This document shows positions 25,058 to 33,145 of a stretch of 64,000 nt of DNA, one piece after another. The position numbers and the translations under genes were made by a program. The DNA is taken from positions 62,001 to 126,000 of the forward strand of contig JBFWOJ010000009.1 of assembly GCA_050250575.1 (NCBI GenBank). The letters run 5' to 3'. Position 1 is the first letter of the stretch. Each line of letters begins with the position of its first letter. The DNA comes from SHVO01 sp050250575 (lineage in GTDB: Bacteria > Pseudomonadota > Alphaproteobacteria > Rhodospirillales > Rhodospirillaceae). The notes under the pieces were generated by a model, which saw only the letters and a list, made by a program, of their open reading frames with translations, did not search any database and was not told the origin of the DNA.

Positions 25058-27009
25058 TTGAGCGAATCCCTGAACGCTTTTATGGCGTTTTCGACACTCT
25101 TTTCGAGGGCGTCAATGGAGTCCTCGTTGACCAGAGTTACCCCAGAGTTGCCCCCAGAGTTAACCACTTGTTCCAACTTATCCACCTCGTTTTCCACATC
25201 GTCACTGTCTGCGGCGTCGAAGTCGCGAAGCCCCTGCGACTCGGCTTGATAGCGCCGACGGCGGACATCCGCCGACGCGACTATATGCAGGTGAACGAAG
25301 TTGCCACCAAATTTTTCTGTGAGAAAGGCGCGATCTTCTAGGAAGCGGAGGCCATCAATCACAATCGCTTTTGCGTCACCCGTTAGACCCAGCACCTGCT
25401 CGCAGAGCCACCGCTGACCTTTCGTTCTGTGTATTTCCAGGCCAACTCGCTGTCTGCTTTCACGCGTTGGCGTCTCTCCTTTCTCGCGAAGGATACGGTC
25501 TATGACCATGCTAAATCGCGAATAGGCAAATCCCTTTCTCTCCAGGCTTCGGGCCGAGGTTGTCTTACCCGCGCAAATTCGACCACTTATGCCTACGACT
25601 AAGGGAGTTTGAAGATCGCTTAGCTTGGGAACAATCAGAGGATCTTCCGAGCCGCTGCCTAATGCCTCGAACTTACCCGCCATAAGGAAAAGGCCAACAA
25701 TCGCGGACGTAATGGCATCGAGTTCGTCGTGAGTGACTTCCGTCGTTACATACGCCCCGCTAACACCAAAATCGGCGAGCCCCTGCTTGAGGAACTCCTG
25801 ATTGGTTCCCTTGCGCGGTATGCCCATGATGTCTTGTGCAGCTCCCGGGTAGCTCTCAATTACAGGAACACCCAGCGCTCTAATTCTGCTGGCGAGACGG
25901 ATACCTCTCGCGGTTAGTCCCTGCATGCTGGGCAGAAGAGAAGGGTAAACATTTATCCCTCGCCTCTTTAGCTCACGCTCACAGATTCTCATTATGCCGA
26001 ATTCCGCGCGAGCCGGGTCGTCGTCCGAGACGCTATTCCTGCCGTACGGGAGACAGAGCGGAGAGTCGATGGATACGACAGTCGGCCGAATCGCTTTTAT
26101 TCTCTCAACCATCTCGTCATCGGTCGACAGCATTGCTGTCTCTGCAATGCTGTCCTTCAGGATACACCATCCAGACCGTCGAACCTCAGAGCCAGTTAGA
26201 TCGATGCCGACAACGACCGCGAATTCGGCTGGTGTGCCTTTGAATAGCGATGTGTAACTGTTCGGAGATCTATGAAGGCGTGCTGACATTGGGAGCGCAG
26301 TGGTAGGCACTGACCACCCTGAATTAGTACAGGCGCGCTCTCCAAATCGAGCTCTTTCATTCCATAAATCTCTGTCAATGCCGAGGCGATCAAGAACTTC
26401 GTCTAGGATAAATCTCATGGCGAGAACGTCGCATCGATTGTAGTCGATCAATCGGCGCAGCGAACCTAAGTCGCCTCTCAGATAGCGATGCCAAAGCAAT
26501 ACTGCCTCGGCACCATCCACACCTTTCACTTCGTCACGCAGAGACAACCCAAGTTTCTGCTCAATTGCCTTCTGGCCGCCGACCAAGCTTACGCGCTTGG
26601 ATAGATATCGAAGATCGATGTGGTTAGGGGGTAGCGAAAGTGCCCTAAACGTCTTCAGCAGAAATTTGAGATCGAAGAGGGTGCCGTTAAACGTCACAAG
26701 AGTGGTGGCATCTCTCAAAGCGGAAAGAAGAAGCGTGGGATCATCACCTGGGATGAATACGCGATAGACATCGTCAACCACCCAGCCAACCAACGTGACC
26801 TCGTCGTAGTGATGGCTCAGGCCTGTGGTTTCGACATCGAGAAAAACGACGCGCGCGGGATCGCACAACGCAGCGTGAAGTTTAGGATCTACGTTTCGTC
26901 CTGGACGCCGACTTGTTTGCTTCTTGCGTTTTGTAGCACTCGAAGAAGTACGGCGATCAAAATCAGGTAGGGGAAGGACGGCCTGTGCGGTCAGGGCCAG
27001 AGAGTTCAT
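25042..27009 (-). CDS. Three-domain fusion: DEDDy exonuclease, DUF429, P-loop (d)NMP-kinase-like
   Basis: 655 residues. A basic ~50-residue lead is followed by a YprB-type RNase H-like exonuclease domain (~53-205) with DEDDy residues Asp58 and Glu60 (FLDVETTGL), Asp113 (FNGTLFD) and Tyr190/Asp194 (DYNRCDV). Residues ~263-450 match DUF429, another predicted RNase H-fold nuclease (VVGIDLTG, VVSIDSPL, THDELDAI). Residues ~470-650 form a P-loop kinase domain (GRICAGKTT, 476-484; VIDGLRF; HLHIVASADVRRRRYQ) like deoxynucleotide or dephospho-CoA kinases. First gene of the island operon, coupled to the PurZ-like gene. Domain limits are read by eye. Confidence 0.75.
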   Translation of the reverse strand: MNSLALTAQAVLPLPDFDRRTSSSATKRKKQTSRRPGRNVDPKLHAALCDPARVVFLDVETTGLSHHYDEVTLVGWVVDDVYRVFIPGDDPTLLLSALRDATTLVTFNGTLFDLKFLLKTFRALSLPPNHIDLRYLSKRVSLVGGQKAIEQKLGLSLRDEVKGVDGAEAVLLWHRYLRGDLGSLRRLIDYNRCDVLAMRFILDEVLDRLGIDRDLWNERARFGERACTNSGWSVPTTALPMSARLHRSPNSYTSLFKGTPAEFAVVVGIDLTGSEVRRSGWCILKDSIAETAMLSTDDEMVERIKAIRPTVVSIDSPLCLPYGRNSVSDDDPARAEFGIMRICERELKRRGINVYPSLLPSMQGLTARGIRLASRIRALGVPVIESYPGAAQDIMGIPRKGTNQEFLKQGLADFGVSGAYVTTEVTHDELDAITSAIVGLFLMAGKFEALGSGSEDPLIVPKLSDLQTPLVVGISGRICAGKTTSARSLERKGFAYSRFSMVIDRILREKGETPTRESRQRVGLEIHRTKGQRWLCEQVLGLTGDAKAIVIDGLRFLEDRAFLTEKFGGNFVHLHIVASADVRRRRYQAESQGLRDFDAADSDDVENEVDKLEQVVNSGGNSGVTLVNEDSIDALEKSVENAIKAFRDSLKCQSR

Positions 27010-27024
27010 TGGGTGCCTACCGGG

Positions 27025-27117
27025 GGCTCATAGAGCCAAAAAGCCGTGATTCATAATTGCATAGTGAGCCTTAGGGGTCAATCATATGGAGTCGATTCGA
27101 CTCACCTGAGGCTCATA
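27025..27117. promoter_or_regulatory. Divergent control region with GAGCC/GGCTC half-sites
   Basis: The 108 bases between the fusion gene (minus) and the RHH gene (plus) contain four GAGCC/GGCTC half-sites: a palindrome GGCTC-ATA-GAGCC at 27025-27037, GAGCC at 27066-27070 and GGCTC at 27110-27114. TGAGCCTTAGG (27065-27075) and CCTGAGGCTCA (27105-27115) form an 11-base inverted repeat with one mismatch. This is the kind of spaced operator an RHH dimer binds, and it would allow autorepression plus control of the operon. Confidence 0.5.
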
Positions 27118-27342
27118 ATGCGGCCCCAAATCACTGTTTATCTCGACCGAGAAGTTAGAAGCTGGCTGCGGCGCTACGCGCGACGCTGGGGAAAGAAGGA
27201 ATCAGAGGTTGTCAAAGACCTCTTGCGACGCGAGCGCGAAATTCGGTGGCTTGAATGGTCCTATGGGAAGCCTGATCCGGCGCAAAAGCGGAACTACCCG
27301 GCGCTCGGAGCGCGATCACGAAAAAGAGCTCCTAAAGCATAA
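27118..27342 (+). CDS. Ribbon-helix-helix (CopG/Arc-like) DNA-binding protein
   Basis: 74 residues from the ATG at 27118-27120. QITVYLDREV forms the DNA-contacting beta-strand and SWLRRYARRWGKKESEVVKDLLRRE the two helices of an RHH fold. The C-terminal third is basic and has no motif I know. It lies head-to-head with the island operon, and its ATG directly follows the inverted repeat, so it is the likely repressor. An antitoxin-like role is possible but no small toxin gene adjoins it. Confidence 0.7.
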   Translation: MRPQITVYLDREVRSWLRRYARRWGKKESEVVKDLLRREREIRWLEWSYGKPDPAQKRNYPALGARSRKRAPKA

Positions 27343-27359
27343 AAGTTTCGATCCTGGGA

Positions 27360-27681
27360 CTAGGTTGCAGACCCATAAAACCTGATCCATAGGCGAACTG
27401 CGGCGATTTCGACCATGGCGAGGTAGTTCCAAGCGCTTCGGTCATAGCGCGTAGCGATATGTCTGAACTGCTTGAGTTTATTGAAGCACCGCTCGATCAG
27501 GTTGCGCTTCTTGTACTTCCTCTTGTCGTATGTAATCCCGTCGTAGCGGTTCGATTTTGGCGGAATTTGTGGATGCCGTTAAGCACCTTCCGATCGTCCA
27601 CCCGTGGCACGCCGCGAGGTTTGTTCGAAGAAGCGGTGCAATTGCCCGCCAATCAAATTCGGTCAGTTCGTATCGGGCCAT
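27360..27681 (-). pseudogene. IS5-family transposase remnant with internal deletion
   Basis: The minus strand starts with MARYELTEFDWRAIAPLL, the N terminus of IS5-family transposases. In another frame further on it has RKYKKRNLIERCFNKLKQF and ATRYDRSAWNYLAMVEIA, ending ...RLWIRFYGSAT-stop at 27360-27362. About 320 bases remain of a ~750-base gene: the middle, with the first catalytic residues, is missing and the two ends are out of frame. Non-functional. Confidence 0.8.
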
Positions 27682-27897
27682 GACAAACTCCTTTGGGAGT
27701 TTGAATCATTTTGCTGCCCCGTTGGCTACCCGTTTACGAGTATGCAGCCTAGCCCGCCAGGCACAGAACGACTAGATCGGCAAGCGTATCCCATAACGAC
27801 ATCAAGTGTTCGGGCGACGAAGCGAAATTGGGAGAGTGCACATATCGATTGAGCGTGTCAGCAGACACGAGTTGGTCATGGTGCTGAAATTTTGAAA

Positions 27898-27999
27898 TTA
27901 CTCCCAATTGTTTAGCATCGAGCTTTCTTTGCTGTGCAGATCCTTACCGACTTTCATCAAGCGAGCAGCGAGCTTGTCGCCGTCATTGACCGGCCCACC
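27898..27999 (-). pseudogene. 3' fragment of an unrecognised gene cut by the IS3 element
   Basis: Between the TAA at 27898-27900 and the IS3 left end at 28000 the minus strand stays open for 33 codons, reading DKLAARLMKVGKDLHSKESS near the middle. This has plausible protein composition and stops cleanly. It looks like the C terminus of an island gene whose 5' part was removed with the IS insertion. The family is not recognised. The rest of 27682-27897 shows nothing. Confidence 0.3.
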
Positions 28000-28672
28000 T
28001 GAAACGCCCCGGTTATGGGTTAGGGTTTTGTTCTCCGAAGGAGCCAGACGATGCGTAAGAGCAGGTTCACGGAAGAGCAGATCATCGGGATATTAAAGGA
28101 GCACCAGGCTGGGTGCCGGCCGCCAAGGTGTGCCGCAAGCACGGCATCAGCGATGCGACGCTTTACAAGTGGCGCTCCCGGTTCGGGGGAATGGAGGTCT
28201 CGGCCCGCAAGCTGAAGAGCCTCGAGGACGAGAACCGGCAGCTGAAGAAGCTGCTGGCTGAGTCGATTGTGGACAACGCTACGCTCAAGGAGATGCTGAC
28301 AAAAAACTTCTAACGCCCAGATTACGGAGAGCGGCTGCGAGCTGGGCGATCCGGGAGAAAGACTATTCGCAGCGCCGGGCATGTGCGCTGGTGGGGATGG
28401 AACCAAAGACGTTCCGTTACACCTCGACGCTGCCCGAGGATGAGCCGATTCGTCGACGTCTGCGGCAGCTTGCGTCCCAACGCCGGCGGTTCGGGTATCG
28501 GCGCCTTGGGCTCTTGCTCGGCAGGAAAGGCATCGTGCTGAGTCACAAGAAGCTCTATCGGCTGTACCGCGAGGAGCGGCTGATGGTGCGTAAACGTGGC
28601 GGCCGCAAGCCCTATGAACGAGGGCAAATCGGTGGGCAGGTCACACCTATCGGCGTTATCTGCCGTCGGTGA
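28000..28672 (+). pseudogene. IS3-family element remnant: frameshifted orfA and truncated orfB
   Basis: The left inverted-repeat-like sequence TGAAACGCCCCGG starts at 28000. orfA begins at the ATG 28051 (MRKSRFTEEQIIGILKEHQA), loses one base near 28110, and continues in another frame as VPAAKVCRKHGISDATLYKW ... ENRQLKKLLAES to 28313. orfB begins about 28332 (AWAIREKDYSQRRACALVGM) and runs through RRFGYRRLGLLL to RKRGGRK, then breaks off near 28620 before the DDE core. No right end is visible. Confidence 0.85.
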
Positions 28673-28985
28673 AATTGGTTGCATTGACCTTGCTCTGAAC
28701 CAGTAGCTTGGTACAAATACTCACCTGCATGGAGGCGGGCTTAAGCCGATTTCCTTCCTTATCAATGTCCTAGAGTTTGGCATTCTTCTCTCACCCTGTC
28801 CGCCATTCCTCCTCAAAGTATTGATCTGAAATACAGCTTTTTGTGCGCTGCACCCGGATTTGAGGCGCCGGAGAATTCGGGTGCGCGCGGCCCGTTGCGT
28901 CATAATATGTGAGGTGACTTGCCGGAGCGGACGCCGCGTCCGCCGGTGGGCGCATGTATTACAGCCGGCTAGCGGGAGGCTACGG
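28673..28985. other. Gene-free stretch with the right island border
   Basis: 313 bases. 28673-28788 is the tail of the island with no recognisable gene; 28789-28807 is the right attachment repeat. From 28808 the sequence returns to the GC-rich character of the chromosome and must contain the promoter of the gene at 28986, but I cannot point to clear -35/-10 boxes. Confidence 0.5.
28789..28807 (+). repeat. Right attachment site (attR) of the tRNA-Ser island
   Basis: TCTCACCCTGTCCGCCATT, 18 of 19 bases identical to the tRNA-Ser 3' end at 21271-21289. It is not part of a second tRNA: no cloverleaf can be drawn upstream. It marks the right end of the island. Confidence 0.78.
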
Positions 28986-30092
28986 ATGTATCGGGGTCAT
29001 TTGAGGCTTGGCGCGCTCGCTCTGCTCGCGCTCGGAGGCGCAACCGGGTCCGCGTCGGCGTTGGAAACGCGGACCTTCGTGGTCAGCGCCTTTTGGCAGG
29101 CGGCCAGCAGCGCCGACGGCGATTGCCGTGACGGCATCAATCCAGACATTCAGGTCCAGTACGAACGCAACCTCATCGCGCTCGGCAAAACCAGCAGCGA
29201 AGCCAAAGCGATCATCGCCCGGCAGGGCGAATATGGCGAAGGCGAACTCAGCGAGCTCATGAACGATCGCGCGCGCATCGACGGCCGCCCGGTGAACGCC
29301 TATGCCCACCCCGCGGCCGTCGCCGACCCGAAACTGAACGCCGTCACGGGCAGGATCGCCTACGGCTTCGATCTCGACGGCAAGGGCGCGGACGATCTCG
29401 ACGGTTTCGAGGAGCCCGATACGAAAGAGAAGGGCATCGACAACCAGGCGTTCCGCGCGCTGGGTTGCTCGCGGCCCTATCGCGGATCGAAGGAGGCGCC
29501 CGGTGCCTATTGGGCCTTCGTCGCCGTCACGATCAAGGACACATCGCCGGCGTGGCTGCTCACCATCGCCGGTGAGGACCTGGACAAAGACGGCCCCGTC
29601 ACCGTCATCTTCGACCGCGCGCTCGAATATGCGAAGTCAAATCCCGACGGCACGACCCGTCCGTACATGACCTACCGCGTCGATCCCAATCCCAGCTCGC
29701 ACAACGAATTCAAAGGCGAGATCAAGAATGGCGTGCTGACGCTCACCGAGCACAAGCCGTTCTTCATGACTCACTCGGTCATGTACGCACCGCATGTGAA
29801 ACTCCGGAACACGCATCTTCGTCTGGATATGAAACCCGACGGCACCGTCGATGGGTTCATCGGCGGCTACCAGCCGTGGCGCGACGTCTACTTCGGCGTG
29901 GCTTGGGCCGGCCAGGCCGGCGAGATCACGGTCAGCGGCGAGATTCCGGGCCTCTTTCATCTCTTGCGTAAGCACGCTGATGCCGACCCCGATCCTGCGA
30001 CCGGCGAGAACCGCGAGATCTCGATTACCTACCGCCTCATCGCCGTGCCCGCGTTCCACGCGCATGTCGATCAACAGCGGGCCGGAAAGTGA
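28986..30092 (+). CDS. Secreted protein with calcium-loop-like DxDG motif, paralogue 1
   Basis: 368 residues from the ATG at 28986; signal peptide (LGALALLALGGATGSASA) then ETRTFVVSAFWQA. A conserved core shared with the genes at 47472 and 52437 reads NAYAHPAAVADPKLNAV, YGFDLDGKGADDLDGF, then KGIDNQAFRALGC. The DLDGKGADD stretch resembles EF-hand or thrombospondin-3 calcium loops. The C-terminal half has GGYQPWRDVYFG and HADADPDPATGENREISITY. The fold and function are unknown to me. It heads a four-gene run with DUF1592, DUF1552 and COG4315 proteins and is probably periplasmic or outer-membrane associated. Confidence 0.75.
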   Translation: MYRGHLRLGALALLALGGATGSASALETRTFVVSAFWQAASSADGDCRDGINPDIQVQYERNLIALGKTSSEAKAIIARQGEYGEGELSELMNDRARIDGRPVNAYAHPAAVADPKLNAVTGRIAYGFDLDGKGADDLDGFEEPDTKEKGIDNQAFRALGCSRPYRGSKEAPGAYWAFVAVTIKDTSPAWLLTIAGEDLDKDGPVTVIFDRALEYAKSNPDGTTRPYMTYRVDPNPSSHNEFKGEIKNGVLTLTEHKPFFMTHSVMYAPHVKLRNTHLRLDMKPDGTVDGFIGGYQPWRDVYFGVAWAGQAGEITVSGEIPGLFHLLRKHADADPDPATGENREISITYRLIAVPAFHAHVDQQRAGK

Positions 30093-30097
30093 GCCAG

Positions 30098-31786
30098 ATG
30101 CGTAAACACGTTCTCATTTCCGCCGTCGTAAGTCTCGCGCTCGGAAGCTGCGCCGACACATCGCCCGGAACGCCCGCGCAGACAGCCGCGGCCGTCCCAC
30201 CGGCCGAAGTCGTCACAAGGCGTCTCAGCCCCGAGCAGTACGAAGCCATCATCGCCGACGTTTTCGGCTCGCACATCAAAATCGGCGGGCGCTTTGATCC
30301 CGGCTTGCGGGTGGACGGGCTTCTCGAGCTCGGGACCAGCCAGGTCAGCGTCTCCGAGGCGAGCATGCAGCAGTACGACAACATGGCGCGAACCGTCGCC
30401 GCCCAGGTCGTCGCGCCCGACCAGCGCCGGCTCACCATCGCCTGCACGCCGGCTGCGGCGACCGCGCCCGATGATGCCTGCGCGGGTTCGTTCCTCGGCG
30501 AAGTGGGGCGTCTGTTGTTCCGTCGGCCGCTGACGCCCGCCGAGCAGGATCTCTACGTCCGCGCCGCGCGAGCTGCGACCGAGCGCACCGGCGATTTCTA
30601 CTTCGGGCTCGGCATCGGCCTCGCCGCGCAGCTTGAATCGCCCCAGTTCCTGTTCCGGCATGAAGTGACCAAAGCCACCGGACGGCCGGGCGAATACACC
30701 CTCGACGGCTACTCGCGCGCCTCGCGGCTCAGTTTCTTCCTGTGGAACTCCGGGCCCGATTTGGCCCTCCTTGAAGCGGCCGAGAAAGGCGATCTCGACA
30801 CGCCCGAAGGTCTTGCCCGCCAAGTGGACCGCATGATCGCCTCGCGCCGGATCGAGAACGGGACGCGCGCCTTCTTCTCCGACATGCTCCATTTCGACGA
30901 GATCGCGAACCTCAGCAAGGACACCGCGATCTACCCGATGTTCACAAATCAGGTCGCCGGCAATGCCCGCGACCAGACCCTGAAGACCATCGTCGATCTC
31001 CTGATCACGAACCGCGGCGACTATCGCGATCTGTTCACCACGCGCAAAACCTTCCTGACTCAGACGCTCGCCTCGCTCTACCGCGTCCCACTCGCCCCGG
31101 AGATGCCCAACGGCTACCCCGACGAATGGCACCCGTATGAATTCGACGCCGGGGATCCGCGCTCGGGCATCTTGAGCCACGTCAGCTTCGTTGCGCTCCA
31201 TTCGCATCCCGGACGCAGCTCGCCGACGCTGCGGGGTAAAGCCCTGCGCGAGATCATGCTCTGCCAGAAGGTCCCGCCGCCGCCCGGTGAAGTGAATTTC
31301 ACCGTGGTGCAAGACACCGCGAATCCGCGCTACCGCACGGCGCGCGACCGCTTGGCGGCGCACGCCGAGAACCCGGTCTGCGCCGGCTGCCATCGCATCA
31401 CCGATCCCATGGGTCTTGCGCTCGAGAATTTCGACGGTTCGGGCGGCTATCGCACCAACGAGAACGGCGTGGCGCTCGACACCACAGGCGCCCTCGACGG
31501 CGTGAAGTTCACCAATGCCGCCGAGCTCGGCGCGGCCGTCGCGCAGAACCCGGCGCTCATCTCCTGTGTCGTGGACCGGCTCTCGTCCTACGCCATGGGC
31601 CGCGCGATGCGCAAAGCCGACGAGCTCTGGACCGGCGATTTGCGCCGCCGGTTCGCCGAAGCCGGCTACAGGTTCCCGGCGCTCATGCGCGCCATCGCGC
31701 TCAGCCCCGACTTCTACCGCGCGGCCCCGCCGGCCGGCACGCAAACCGCTCAACTCACGTCACCTTCACCGGAGGCACGCAAATGA
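30098..31786 (+). CDS. DUF1592/DUF1588/DUF1585 lipoprotein with CxxCH haem motif
   Basis: 562 residues from the ATG at 30098 (a GTG at 30089 overlaps the preceding stop). The signal ends in a lipobox-like LGSC. The order is that of the planctomycete-type cytochrome family: DUF1592 (SPEQYEAIIADVFG, LLFRRPLTPAEQDLY, ESPQFLFRHE), DUF1588 (RSGILSHVSFVALHSHPGRSSPTLRGKALREIMLC; then CAGCHRITDPMGLALENFD) and DUF1585 at the C terminus (RLSSYAMGRAM, LMRAIALSPDF). One CAGCH motif suggests covalent haem. The stop overlaps the DUF1552 ATG, the usual partner of this family, so the two proteins should work together. Biochemical role unknown. Confidence 0.85.
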   Translation: MRKHVLISAVVSLALGSCADTSPGTPAQTAAAVPPAEVVTRRLSPEQYEAIIADVFGSHIKIGGRFDPGLRVDGLLELGTSQVSVSEASMQQYDNMARTVAAQVVAPDQRRLTIACTPAAATAPDDACAGSFLGEVGRLLFRRPLTPAEQDLYVRAARAATERTGDFYFGLGIGLAAQLESPQFLFRHEVTKATGRPGEYTLDGYSRASRLSFFLWNSGPDLALLEAAEKGDLDTPEGLARQVDRMIASRRIENGTRAFFSDMLHFDEIANLSKDTAIYPMFTNQVAGNARDQTLKTIVDLLITNRGDYRDLFTTRKTFLTQTLASLYRVPLAPEMPNGYPDEWHPYEFDAGDPRSGILSHVSFVALHSHPGRSSPTLRGKALREIMLCQKVPPPPGEVNFTVVQDTANPRYRTARDRLAAHAENPVCAGCHRITDPMGLALENFDGSGGYRTNENGVALDTTGALDGVKFTNAAELGAAVAQNPALISCVVDRLSSYAMGRAMRKADELWTGDLRRRFAEAGYRFPALMRAIALSPDFYRAAPPAGTQTAQLTSPSPEARK

Positions 31787-33132
31787 GAACCCAGCTCGAT
31801 CGCAGGACCGTCCTGCGCGGCGCCCTCGGCGGCGCGGCCATCGGTGTCGGCCTTCCGGTGCTTGACGCCGTGCTTAACGGGAACGGCACCGCGCTCGCCG
31901 CGACGGGCCAGCCATTGCCTGTCGTGTTCGGCACTTGGCTCCAGTCCATGGGTTTGAATCCGGGCCGCTGGGTTCCGGCGAAGACGGGGGCGGGGTTCGA
32001 GAACAACACCGAGCTGAAGGTCTTCGACGCTTACCGCGACCGGATGAACATCTTCTCCGGCATGCGCTACTACCTCGATGGCCGCCCGCACGTCACCCAC
32101 GTCTCCGGGTGCCAGATCGCCTCCACCGGCGGCTTGTATGCAGCCGGGCAGGGGGTCAATGACTCGCGCGGCGATTCCGGGCCCAGTGTCGACGCGGTCA
32201 TCGCCGACCGCATCAGCGCGCGCACGCGCTTCCGTTCCCTCGAGGTCTGTTTCTCCGGCAAGCCGAAGACCTGGAGCCGGCGGAGCGGCAGCGTCATCAA
32301 CGCGTCCGAGGCTTCACCCGCCGCTCTCTATACGCGCATCTTCGGACCCGACTTCAAGGATCCGAACGCCGCCGACTTCAGGCCCGATCCGCAGGTCATG
32401 GCGCGTCAGAGCGTCCTGTCGCTTGTGGGCGAGCAGCGCAAGGACTTCGTAGCGAAACTCGGCGCCTCCGACCGCGTGCGTGTCGATGAGTATTTCACCG
32501 CCCTGCGCCGCATCGAGGAACAGCTCATGCTCGAGCTCGAACGGCCGCAACGCGTCGAAGCCTGCGTGCGTCCGGGCGATCTCAAGGAAAACACACCCGG
32601 CACGCTGGTCGACGACGCCGAGGCGAACGCGAAATTGTTCGCGGGCTTGCTCGCCCACGCCATCGCCTGCGACCAGACCCATGTGTTCAACGTCTGCTTC
32701 GATTCCGAGACCTATCGCCGCTCGTCGAGCGCCATGAACTGGCACATGCTCAGCCACGAAGAACCCATCGATCCCGCGCTCGGCTATCAGAAGGACACCA
32801 CCTGGTTCATCGCCTGGGCGAACAAGGTCACTGCGGACTTCTTCGACACGCTGCGCGCGACCAAGGAAGGTCCCGGCTCGCTGTTCGACCGCATGGTCAT
32901 CCTCTGGCAGACCGACCACAGCGACGCGCGCAGCCACTCTCTCGACAATGTGCCGGTGCTCACCTTCGGAAATGCGGGCGGGCGCCTCAAGACCGGCCTG
33001 CACATTCCGTGCCCCGGCGATCCCGTCACGCGCGTCTCGCTCACCTTGCAGCAGGCGCTCGGCGTCTCGGCCAGCGTCTGGGGCGACGGCAGCAACAAGA
33101 CGACGGCTACCGTCACTGAAATCCTCGCCTGA
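31783..33132 (+). CDS. DUF1552 protein, Tat-exported, copy 1
   Basis: 449 residues. The N terminus has a twin-arginine signal (DRRTVLRGALGGAAIGVGLP), implying folding, perhaps with a cofactor, before export. DUF1552 hallmarks: TWLQSMGLNPGRW, MNIFSGMRYY, HVSGCQIAS, QSVLSLVGEQRKDF, and near the C terminus LFDRMVILWQTDHSDARSHS with TFGNAGGRL. The family resembles sulfatase/alkaline-phosphatase-like DUF1501 proteins, but no catalytic role is proven. Overlaps the DUF1592 gene by four bases (ATGA); the COG4315 gene follows 13 bases later. Confidence 0.87.
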   Translation: MRTQLDRRTVLRGALGGAAIGVGLPVLDAVLNGNGTALAATGQPLPVVFGTWLQSMGLNPGRWVPAKTGAGFENNTELKVFDAYRDRMNIFSGMRYYLDGRPHVTHVSGCQIASTGGLYAAGQGVNDSRGDSGPSVDAVIADRISARTRFRSLEVCFSGKPKTWSRRSGSVINASEASPAALYTRIFGPDFKDPNAADFRPDPQVMARQSVLSLVGEQRKDFVAKLGASDRVRVDEYFTALRRIEEQLMLELERPQRVEACVRPGDLKENTPGTLVDDAEANAKLFAGLLAHAIACDQTHVFNVCFDSETYRRSSSAMNWHMLSHEEPIDPALGYQKDTTWFIAWANKVTADFFDTLRATKEGPGSLFDRMVILWQTDHSDARSHSLDNVPVLTFGNAGGRLKTGLHIPCPGDPVTRVSLTLQQALGVSASVWGDGSNKTTATVTEILA

Positions 33133-33145
33133 CAAGGGGCTTCCG

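Larger units (their letters stand above)
21271..28807. mobile_element. Genomic island integrated at tRNA-Ser(CGA), ~7.5 kb, no intact integrase
   Basis: Bounded by the 19-base direct repeats at 21271-21289 and 28789-28807. The inside reads visibly poorer in GC than both flanks, with more TTA, ATA and AGA codons. The cargo is one minus-strand operon (27009 to 21557), a divergent RHH regulator and a right end of IS remnants. No integrase, excisionase, phage structural or conjugation gene is visible; the integrase was probably lost to the IS activity at the right end, or the element depends on a helper. Left-end bases 21290-21556 hold no gene but contain the direct repeat ACGCGCCAT (21342-21350 and 21354-21362). 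Confidence 0.8.

Noticed and set aside
28051..28672. Intact IS3 element
   Set aside because: orfA is frameshifted near 28110, orfB stops before the catalytic core, and no right inverted repeat is seen.
21271..28807. Prophage
   Set aside because: No capsid, portal, terminase, tail or lysis gene is visible and the size is small. Island or satellite fits better.
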